Position numbers and translations under genes: made by a program. Shown here one piece after another: positions 25,901 to 34,942 of a stretch of DNA of 64,000 bases. How positions within the stretch are numbered: position 1 is the stretch's first letter; each line of letters begins with the position of its first letter. The DNA is from Ligula intestinalis. Its lineage: Eukaryota > Platyhelminthes > Cestoda > Diphyllobothriidea > Diphyllobothriidae. Location: NCBI GenBank assembly GCA_036362985.1, contig JAYGXS010000003.1, forward strand, positions 77,584,454 through 77,648,453, written 5' to 3'. The notes beneath the pieces are model-generated. The model was not told where the DNA came from and did no database searches. It saw only the letters and a program-made list of their open reading frames with translations.

Positions 25901-26802
25901 TCCCTGCTCCCTTCTCCCCCCCCCCCTCCCGCACAAAAAATATATGAGGATGGGGGGCGTGATTATGAAAATACTGCCACTGGTCGAAATCGAACTCATG
26001 CTCAAGTAACCACTGCCACACCTGATGAGCTGATCCTTATCAAAGTCAACCGATGAACTGCCGGATTAACGGACACAATTCAGACTATTACCACTGCCAA
26101 AAACGATACGTCTCCTCGGTCACCGAGTTAAAAGTAAAAGCCTCACATTTCAGCCAGACGCGCGAAAACGGTTGCGCCGAAGCCCATGACTTAGCAAAAC
26201 ATTATTCTCGGGAACGACTACACTATGCAAGGCTTCCTACCTCGACACCGTACTGCAAGGAGAGGGAGAGTGGAACAAACCGGAGCAAGTCACAATCGAA
26301 AACGGCTTGTCTCGTGGTGGCAAGAAGAAACTTACTTGCTTGAACCCGTGGGTTGCCCACTAGAAAAGCGCGCATTAACGGATTTCTTGAAGAGGGCCCG
26401 CAGTTGTTTGAGAGTGCAGACCCGGGGTAAGTGGGCCACGAAGATAGTGCGAGAATTGTATTCATCTTGGAGAAAAAAGATTCAAAATGGTCATAAGACC
26501 GCGACTGAAAAGTGTACAAAAATCAAAAAACCTATAAAAGCAAGCATTAAAACTGCAGATGAGTCCAAAACATCCGAACTGCGTTCTTTGTGACCGGTAT
26601 CAGGAACTACTTTGCCAGAATTACGGTGTATAGAAAAAAAAATATTTCAAACGAAACGTTTAAGCCCTATTTTTCGGCCAGAGGTTTGCCCTTTTGCATG
26701 AAGGAAAACATGGTGTTTGGCAAGTTTCAGTAGGTGGGGAAATAATGGGCACTTACCTAAACGGGAGAGTACCGATTCCAGCGTTGCATCATCTTGAGTC
26801 AT
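19923..26802 (-). CDS. Two-RRM nuclear RNA-binding protein (nucleolin-like), 7 exons
   Basis: Minus-strand exons are 26757-26802, 26336-26465, 24277-24579, 22863-23043, 22373-22483, 22145-22279 and 19923-20105. Every junction is GT-AG, phases agree throughout, and the total is 1089 nt or 362 residues. RRM1 covers about 20-95, with RNP2 IFVAHL (23-28) and RNP1 KFGFVEF (59-65). RRM2 covers about 122-195, with RNP2 LHVSCL (124-129) and RNP1 KCLGHAVVTF (157-166). In RRM1, exon junctions fall before RRM1 and between beta 2 and beta 3. The last 165 residues are rich in K, P, S and T and hold basic clusters (NKKNK, KKKRR at 345-349) that look like nuclear signals. The start at 26802 follows a TTTAG 20 bases upstream, so the 5' leader may be spliced. 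The family assignment is by architecture only; RRM2 lacks the usual aromatic at one RNP1 position. Confidence 0.85.
21425..21730 (-). mobile_element. tRNA-derived SINE, full-length-like, in last intron of the RRM gene
   Basis: On the minus strand it has a GC-rich leader (GGGCCCGAGAAATGAAGCCC), then a tRNA-like segment with box A-like GTGGCCCAATGGTTAGAGCG and box B-like GGTTTCGATCC, then the family tail ending CCATTGTCTTTGCTGGCAATG. The same leader order is seen at 59838. It could be mistaken for an exon because a CTGCTGTCAG acceptor-like word precedes it. Confidence 0.75.
21733..21905 (-). mobile_element. tRNA-derived SINE, second copy in tandem
   Basis: It lies directly next to the copy at 21425 in the same orientation. 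It has box A-like GTGGTTCAATGGTTGGGGTG, box B-like AAATTCGAGTCTC and the tail CAGTCTCCCTTGCCTTTGCC. The leader is missing. Confidence 0.7.
22590..22665 (+). other. G-rich tract in an intron of the RRM gene
   Basis: At least six runs of three or more G occur within about 75 bases on the plus strand, including one of about ten. On the transcribed minus-sense RNA this is a C/T-rich tract about 100 bases before the acceptor at 22484. It could form a G-quadruplex on the template strand, or it may just be a decayed simple repeat. Confidence 0.5.
23700..24215 (+). repeat. Dispersed repeat of about 480 bp, copy 1 (other copy at 58900)
   Basis: It is colinear with 58900-59355. Shared words are GGTTGCCAAC, CAGGCTGCARTGGCTCC, TTTATGGCAC, GAAGCAC and CGTYGAAATC. 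It lies in the intron between exons 3 and 4 of the RRM gene. A weak third copy of the right end is at about 27150-27215. There is no open frame shared by both copies. Confidence 0.6.
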
Positions 26803-26999
26803 TGTGAGTCTAAAGATAAAAGTGCACGCTAGGTATTCAGTTGAGTACTATAATCCTAAGCATATTCATTATGTTGACAATCTTAAAACGCAATTTGCCC
26901 TGCCCTCTACTGCCAAAACAATCGGCATGGATGAGCACTTGCGAATCGATCGCACAGACTGACAAATAAGCACTAGGAACATCTGTTGTATTTGTCTCA

Positions 27000-29140
27000 A
27001 CTGATCGTAAGACTTACGCACGCTCAGTCACATGGGCCCACTCGGCTATATACGCATTCATGAAAACCTGCGGTAAACCAGCGCTATGCAACCCACATAA
27101 ACACAAGAACATCACCCTCTAAAGGAGACGGCAAGCGCAATTTATTGTTCCTAAGCTCACCCTGTGGTGAAGTACAAGGGAGACATCGTCGGAGACTATA
27201 ATCAAACTGCCACAATTAGACTTGCGTAGAAGGCACATTCGACAACAAATATGACAAGTTTAAACAGAAATTTAAAAAAAAGCGTATATGCTTTTAGTGA
27301 ACGGTATCATTAATACGGCGATAAAGGCCACTGTTGATACTGGCGTTGGTGACGGCCGGTCGCTCATAACCGGGACAGTTGAAGTGAACAAGGTGAGTTC
27401 TCTACCCAGAATCGTACTGGTATATTGCCTTTGGTGACTACTGTCGTAGTGCGGGACTGTAACGGGCACTGCATGCAAAAAAAACGTGATAAATTTGTAC
27501 TATACAATTAGCTCCACTTAGTTAAACTGGCCATCATTTTCTGAATTGCATACTTCTCAGCTGACTTCCCAATAACAGACCTATGAGTGGCTCCGAAATA
27601 TATTGTCTCAACTGATCATGCCACATACTGGTCTGGAAGTGTCTTGTAATCCACTTCGCCGCTCGCTACAGAACAAAAGATAGAGTCCTAGCATATTAAA
27701 AATTACAAGAATCGGGTGTTTGAAATCCAATTATGACCGAGAAAGTGGCATATCCCCGAATAAAAAATCGCTCAAGAAAGACTGACTTTAGGAACGCACC
27801 AAATAAGTTAGCTGGTGCGGAAATAAGATGACCCATAGCTTCTCCCACCGGGGATCAAAAATTACGAGTAATAGGCGTCATAACTAAGGCTGAATCGAAT
27901 AAAGCTTATTGCCACCGGTGCCTCCAATGAGCTAATCATAACTTACTCTTGAGGACAGAGGACTATTGTGGTCAAAGTTAACTGTAGTACGGACTTAGTG
28001 GACATTAATTCGGACACATGCAGCTACTTCTTCCAAATTGCTTAAGGGATCTGCGATGGTATGAATCTGTCAAGTTAAGCTGATCCTAAGTAGTAAGAGA
28101 ATACGGTAGCGAGATCTTGCGAAATATTTTCGAGTTACGTTTTACTTATAAGTTCGCGATTATTTCATGCTGCATTAGTGCTGCAGGGGGAGGCCTCGAA
28201 AACGCACTAAGTGCGATGACAGACTGTTTCCGCAACCCGTTTTATCAGGCCAGACGTTGGATATAAAAATACCTTGGAGACGTAAAAGTGGTCTGACCTC
28301 TGCAGCGCCGAGCAAGTTGCATCCAAGTACTGGACAAGTTTTCTAATTTTTCTGACCTCAGAATAATCGTCAGAGAATGAGGATTATCTTCAGTTTACCG
28401 CCGTTGAACAATATGCTCTGTCTTTCGAATGAAGGGATACTTAGAATGACGTGGTCGTTAGATTCGATAACGTTGGAAGATAGCTACCGAATCAGTTTAA
28501 GAATAATATCGCTGCGAAAAGTCAAAGCTACATCGCTTTCGCGTAAGTTCCGGCGAGTGCTTATGAATCTTCGCCAATAAGGGCTAAGGGCGAGGTTATT
28601 GTCGGAGCATTTGAAAACTGTCAAACCAGGGTGTGACATAACTACCCCCACATTCAACGAAATCCTTGAACCTCCTTGCGCCAAACTGTAATAAATGCAA
28701 GTCATTTGAGAATGGTAAATAATGTAGTCCAGGCAATTATGGTCACGACAAGTGAATGGTCAGACTATCAATTTCACCCAAGACTCAGAATGCGATTGAA
28801 TGAAAATGTTTTAGAGACTGGTCACGGGCAAAATTGATTGTGTCCATCAAAAATAAAGCACAGAACCGGCGGCATGTGAGAGATTGGGACAACAATAAGT
28901 TGTAGTTTACAAGGTTTCATCTCTATACAGTCCACCGCGATGAATCTGTCTTGATGTTGCGTTGTAATAGGTGTTACCGGCTTGCTAATCCAACATAGTA
29001 GGCTAAAACATTCAAATTCTTTGAAACTATAATTTAGTCTGTGATTGTCTGTCAGAGTTAGATGTGGTGCTCGGCGTACAAGCAGCTGTGCAGTGCGCAC
29101 GCACGAGGATACAGTACGTTTGTGCGGACACTTAACACTA
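27000..29140. other. Intergenic, almost nothing recognised
   Basis: Only a possible fragment of the 23700/58900 repeat at about 27150-27215 was seen. Short open frames at 27272-27478, 28377-28580 and 28484-28705 carry no motif. A minus-strand frame of 146 codons at 28822-29262 overlaps the inverted repeat that follows. Confidence 0.4.
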
Positions 29141-29144
29141 GCAG

Positions 29145-29625
29145 CACGTGCAGATAAAGTGGACAAGATCTGGTATAAGTCCGGCATGTAGATTCTGATT
29201 TTTCCTGTAGGATTCCATGATTGAATCAGATTGGATTTGCTACTAGGGGGGACGTGGATCAAGGAGACTCCGAACGGGTAGAGTGGAGGTCATCGATATT
29301 TCCATAAGGGTAGGGTGTAGTAAGCCGTGAGCGTTGAAACTCATAATGGTTGTTCAGGTCAATCTGCCGGCTGATACTGCTCGCACCGGAGTGCCAGACG
29401 TCGAAACGTTCCCACGCTGATTTTGTATCGGCAGTGACAAGTGCCTCAATTTAATATCACTTACCAGCCGAAGATGCGCAAGGATTACCATTAAAGTATG
29501 TTTCGTTAAATGGAACTCATGCTAGAGGAACCCAGTAACCAATTCAAGCGAATTCCATCATGGAATCCTACTGGAAAAATTCGGATTTATACCGGATTTT
29601 GTCCACTTGGTCTGCACGTACTACT
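29145..29625. repeat. Inverted repeat with about 90-bp arms
   Basis: The left arm at about 29150-29238 reads CAGATAAAGTGGACAAGATC and later TCCTGTAGGATTCCATGATT. The right arm at about 29538-29620 is its diverged reverse complement (CATCATGGAATCCTACTGG ... TTGTCCACTTGGTCTGCACG). The spacer is about 300 bp. It may be a decayed foldback or MITE-like element; no target duplication was identified. Confidence 0.65.
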
Positions 29626-29649
29626 AGGGAAGTGGTCGGGACAAAATAG

Positions 29650-30930
29650 TGTTAGTAAGTAAAACGAAAACCTTCGGAACTTATTAATAACGATGCCTCT
29701 ACGCAATGTCATAAACACAAACTAGCGGGGATACAGAAACGAGATGGGCGTTATAGCATGCCTGCAGATCCGGATTACAGTCACGGCATGTCTTTGCCAA
29801 TGCAAGGAGGATCAGCACCAATGTTGTTTGATTGACTGAAACTAGTCTCCACTCGAATAAGCGTTGTCGAAATAAACGTTATCAATGCGATTCACGCCGT
29901 CGTATGGCCAAAATAACGAAGTTAACATAACTATATACGGTGCTATAGCGCACGGCTCGTCAGCAAAACGTAATATAGAACATATGTCACAGCTAATGGA
30001 TAGTCAGTGGGCTAGCAATTGGAAGGTAATTGTACATTTAACAATGATACATTTTCATTTCATTATACAATTGGAGAGAAAAAGAAAGTCCGTCATTAAC
30101 GTGTTTATTCGTTTGCGCCAAATGTTAAAACGCTAATTACTACAACGTGACGATTGAGTTAGAACTACGATGCTATGTCTGACAAGGAACAGGACTAACT
30201 ATTGCAGTCGATATAACTATTCAACTATTTTTGATTCCAAAAGCAGTTTTGAGGAGAAAAGTCACACAAGTAAAAACATGCACGTGCAAACCCGACTCTT
30301 GGAATTGCACACCAGAATTAAAAATTGACTATCACAGATAGACGAGTATTAGGCAAAGTTTCCAAGTTCGGCTAAGGGTTTTGATATTTAGACTCCCTTG
30401 AACAGTTTAACACTTTGCTAAAAGAATTCAATTATATATTTTTTATCGATTAAAAAGAACTGCAGAAATTACTCAGTGAAATTATTATGTGAAAATATAT
30501 CAAGCAGGAAATTATCAGGCACCAAAAATGGTTTGACGAAATGCTCATACTTAAAATGCGAGTAAAAGGCAGTAAAACAGGAGACGTGGGTCAAAACCAA
30601 AAGGCTAAGAAAGCTCAAAGAAGCTCTCAATTTAAAAGCAAGTTGAATGCTGCAGAAATTTTCGTCCAGTAAATTTGAGAAATAAATTGACACTAATCGG
30701 GAAAGTAATAGAACTGAAGACAAGGGATAAATAGAAATTAGTGGGGATGGAGCAAAAACTGAGAATCAACCACGATTTTTGAGTCAATTTTTAAGGTCGA
30801 AAGCGAATTCATCCCTCCCAACTATTAATTAGATATTTTCCAAATATTTTTGATGTATCTTTCGCTGAAGTGACCGTTCGTCGAGATTTGTTGACTGAAT
30901 GTGTCGAAATCGCATGGTCCCGATTAGATT
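29650..30930. other. Intergenic AT-rich stretch, nothing recognised
   Basis: Open frames at 29885-30136 (plus) and 30469-30723 (minus) have no recognisable motif and no strong splice context. Confidence 0.4.
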
Positions 30931-30939
30931 CTGCCCGAA

Positions 30940-31780
30940 TTACTGCTTAGGAACTAGCTTAACCGATTTCTATGCTTTCCAATACCTCATTTGAAGCTGG
31001 CTCTGCTTTACGACTGGAAGTATGCGTGGATCAGAAAGGCGGCAGAAAGGTTTCTGCAAACAATTATAGGCGATTCAGCCTTACTTCGACCTGCAGCAGA
31101 ATTTGGGGCAAAGGAGTTAAGAGAGAATTGGTTTGCTTCTAAGAGCAATAAAACCTACTATCGAATGGGCAGCATGGATTGGAAGAAGCGAGTCGTGTGT
31201 GATGAACTTACTCTATTGTTTGGAGCGTCGGATCCGGGCAGGTAATGGAAACAATCATTTTCATTTAGTCTATATTGAGTTCAAGAAGGTACTCGATAGT
31301 GTCCCACATCAATGACTCCAATGCAATATCATCCGAATATATGTTATAAGGAAGCTTTTGATGTAGATTCAAAGCTTTATGCTTGGCCAGTCTCGAACTA
31401 TTCATGTCGGTGACAAGCAGTCATCAGATATTGCAGATGAGATCGCGTTCCGCAACGCGATGTTCTTGGACCTTCACTGTTCATTGTGTACGTCAACGAC
31501 TGAATCGGTAAACTGGATTGTGACATCGCTGTGCTTGCTGACGAGGCCCTCCGGGCCTTAAATATACAATTTGTTTATCTATCTGAAGATGTGGACCGTC
31601 ATCAGAAATGCAGATGACGAAATGAGTTTGAGAAAAACCTAAACCGACTTCAACCTTTGTCAAAGTACTGACTCTGGTCATCAACTGAGAACAAATGCCG
31701 TAACCTACCTGTTGTCGACCCAACTCTCAGAATCCAGTTTTGCTTGCCTGAATAGCATGCAACTGCAAGACGTGACCGCG
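30940..31780 (+). pseudogene. Decayed LINE reverse transcriptase (LINE C-like)
   Basis: Plus-strand fragments in several frames match the RT order of LINE C. They are an NYR..SLTSTC block at about 31060, FKKVLDSVPHQ at about 31282-31315 (RT motif A region), GDKQSSDIADE near 31415, and a degenerate copy of the PQGSVLGP-to-FADD region at 31440-31590. Stops and shifts are frequent. The palm YADD/FADD aspartates are interrupted by a tiny insertion at 31541. Confidence 0.65.
31541..31582 (+). mobile_element. Tiny LINE 3'-tail insertion (about 42 bp)
   Basis: The word GGCCCTCCGGGCCTTAAATA matches the hairpin-plus-TAAATATA 3' ends of the LINE B group (reverse complement at 32405-32432). It splits the ADD part of the decayed RT: the frame before reads LADE and the frame after resumes at the IW-equivalent position. 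It appears to be a retrotransposition product truncated to the tail alone. Confidence 0.45.
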
Positions 31781-31867
31781 CAGAATTAAGCCCTCGTTAC
31801 ATTGTGCAAAAAAAGCCAAGTATGCAATATCCGATAGAGGAGAATATCCGAGTTCAAGAAAGCAGTT

Positions 31868-31927
31868 CAGAAGAAGAAGAAGAAGAAGAAGAAGCAGAAG
31901 AAGAGGGAGGAGAAGAAGAAGAAGAAT
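31868..31927 (+). repeat. (GAA)n purine-rich microsatellite
   Basis: About 60 bases of GAA/GAG repeats with all purines on the plus strand except one C. It separates the decayed RT from the LINE A tail that follows. Confidence 0.9.
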
Positions 31928-32130
31928 ACAATATGTTTAGTATGCCAGTTTACAGGCAATTGTAATGAGTTGGTAATTCACCTCTTGGGCGGCTTCCAAC
32001 ACCTCGAAGACCCGAAAAAACCTAAAACCAACTCCCTATGTTGCGGCCAGTATTGGTTTTGTTTCAGGTTTTTGTTTTGTCAATGCTGGGTGAGATAGGG
32101 AGTTTGTTTCAAGTGAAAAAAACCTGCCTT
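31928..32130 (-). mobile_element. LINE tail in minus orientation (LINE A-like 3' UTR)
   Basis: It is the reverse complement of 41262-41425 and shares GGAGTTTGTTT..AAGTGAAAAAAACCTG with 12911-13100. The 3' end at about 31928 abuts the GAA repeat. It is strongly 5'-truncated, with no coding part. Confidence 0.65.
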
Positions 32131-33313
32131 CAAAGGTATTCTACAAACGGAATAAATGTACAGTTGTAAGCTGAGTTGACTCATCAGCAGGAGAACTGTT
32201 TCATATCGTTTAAAAACATTAGTTCCAGACGGAGAGGGTTGGCAGAAGAACACAGTGTTCTCAGTCTTCCTTCAATGGTTGTCGGCAAAAGTTGCGCGCT
32301 ATCGGCTGAAGGGTTAGCAGACTGCGGGCTGCTGCTTCAGCAGCATTATCTTCAGCATGAAGCCTGGTGGGGTTCAAAGTCCACGAACGCCATAAATAAA
32401 TATAGTTTATATTTTAGGCCTGGAGGGCCTCGTCATTGCTAACTTAGTGCTGTGGAAAAATAAATACACAGTTGATAAATGCTGCTCTCCATGAAACAAC
32501 CACATAGACAGCGGGAGCGTTTAGTAGTGTTGGTAGATAAATTCAGATTCACCAACATATCGTCGTTTTAAAATAGTAGTCAACGCATGGTGAACTAAGA
32601 AGGAAGCAGTGAAAAAAACTCCTACCATTTAAGCTGGGGCGGAGTTCAGCGAACCCCTGCTTAAAAAAAAACAAAACGTAGGAGAAAAAAACTGCTTCAA
32701 AATAGTTAAGGGGTTTGGTTGAGAGGATTGATTGTAGTGCAAATGAGACAGGACTGTTGATGAGAACGAATGAGGGTGGGAAACGCTTCTTGTGATTAGA
32801 GAAATCATATAATAGCAGAGGCTGTCTTTCACCATTGTTACACCGCCCGACTGGCTTCATGATCAACCATCAGGGAGATGAGACCGGAGGAGACCATCGC
32901 GGACAACAGAGTCAGGAAGATGAGGGAACGGCAGAGGTCACCTGATCATCAACGAAACGTCCGAGCTGTGACCTTGTAGACTGCGGAGTTAAGCGACGAG
33001 CTGGCGAAAATAGCAGAACCGCCACGAGCATGACTAAGGACCATGAAGCCTATCGTCAGGGTAGTAAAACGGAGAATAGAGAAAACGGCAATGATGACTG
33101 GACAGAGAAGTGGACGAAACATTGTTGCAAATATCACTGAAAGAATGAAGAAATAGACATGTATGGAAAAAATTTGATATAAACATAACAACCTCAGATA
33201 CCAGGGGGACCCTTTTCAAAGTCCAAAAGTTGTGTGTTTGGGAAGGAGACGGATAACAAGGACTTTATATATTCCGAAGTTAAGTGTTTACGTAATTTGA
33301 CTTTAAAACCTGC

Positions 33314-34684
33314 TTAGTTAGACGACAGCCTAATTTCGAGGGGAATATTATTCCAGAGGAAGGCATATTTGGAGGCAAAGAAGTAAGAATGGTTCGAAGT
33401 GGAGCTTAAGGGGGGTGCAATAATCCTGAAGGAATTGCGGGTGGCATAAGGTCTATCTGCGGGAATGAGAGCGTTGATTCGTGGAAGGTTAGGGGTAGAG
33501 TTAACGCGAAAGAGGAAACAGAGGCCCGCTTCGAGTCTTCTGACCCAAAGAAATGTCATGTTCGCTAACTGACATCTCTCCGTATAAGAAAGCGTGGATC
33601 GAGGAAGAGCGAATATTTTGCGAGTAAATACCCTCTGTACATTTTCAATCTTACTGCGGTCTGAAGCATTCATTAGACCAAAGAGGGGACAGCAGTATTC
33701 TAGGATGGGTAGAAAATACATGCGATAAAGTTTTAACTTTATTTCAAGCAGGAAGAAATTGTGTGATATAAAACCACATATCTGCGCAGCCTTCGCACAT
33801 ATGCGATCCGCATGAGGCGACAATGCTTGTTTATTTGTGTAGCTTAGACTTAAGTCTTTTATAGTGGATCGTTCTAAAATTGAAGTATTTTGAAAGACTA
33901 GGGGACGAGGAAGCTTGGTGGGACCAAAACACATGAAATAACACTTGGATGGAGAGAATTCCATCTACCAGGTAGCACTCCAACGTGAGAGTGTAAGACG
34001 GTCCGCATTTATTTTATCAACGCATATGCTTGCCGTGTCCTTAGAAAACGAGTTTATGCATTTTAGGTCATCTGCATAAATGAGATTGTGTGAATTTTTT
34101 AGAACAGTCGAAATTTCGTTTATGTATAGAATGAAGAGTAATGGACCCAAGACAGTGCCTTGAAAAACGCCACTCGTGAGCAGCTGAGAAGTGGAGTAAC
34201 TATTACCCACTAGGACCTTCTGGCTGCGGTTAGACAAGTAGGAACCGATGAAGTCGAGGAGAGGTGGACGGATGCCAATGGCTTCCAATTTTACTGAAAG
34301 CCGTCTGTGCGGTACCTTGTCGAAGGCTTTGCTCAGGTGAAAGTAGAAAACAACCACGGATTGCTGCTCGTTACGGAGGGAAGTGACGTGGTTAAGAAAA
34401 GCTAAATGACACGTCTCGCATGATCTTCCGGGTAGAAAACCATGCTGCGAGTCACTCAAAAGCTTATTTTATAGGCAAAAATCGAGAATTTGATTAAAAA
34501 TTATCTTCTCCAGAAGTTTAGCTAGGGCCGGGGTTTTATGTACACCGCGGTATTTATTTATTTCTGAACGAGATCCTGATTTAAAGACTGGAAGAATAAT
34601 CGATGTCTTCCAAGTGTCAGGAAAGAAACCATTTAAGAGATATACTGAAAAAATATGGCTAAGTAATTTGGGAAAGGTCGACAC
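33314..34684 (-). pseudogene. LINE B reverse transcriptase part with stop codons
   Basis: Fragments in one frame show RT motifs in order: KYRGVHKTPALAKLLEKII, QHGFLPGRSC, SKAFDKVPHRRL, GVFQGTVLGPLLFILYINE and the catalytic YADD in LIYADDLK (near 34070). A C-terminal domain follows, to 33314, with SDRSKIENVQR and LWNNIPLEIR. In-frame stops fall at 34469-34471 and 33965-33967. Apart from the stops the core is well preserved, so inactivation is fairly recent. An aspartate expected in motif A is changed (HLSKAFD instead of DLSKAFD). Confidence 0.8.
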
Positions 34685-34942
34685 TCTTTTGATAACTGAA
34701 TTGGGGATACCATCAGTTCCGGAAGAGTGCGAGTTTTTTAGACAAATTATCTGCTTACGAATTAATTATATGGAGAAATCAATGTTCCCGAGAGTATTGT
34801 CTGAGTATGGTTGAAACGACGGGACCGGTTTGGATTCTGTCGTAAAATGCTTCGCAAAGAAAGCATTGAATAAGTCAGCCTTATCAGACTCATCTAATAC
34901 AAATGTTTTGTTCTCATTAAGCAATGGGGGTATTTCAATTCC

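Noticed and set aside
28822..29262. 146-codon minus-strand frame as a gene
   Set aside because: No motif, no splice context, and it overlaps an inverted repeat.
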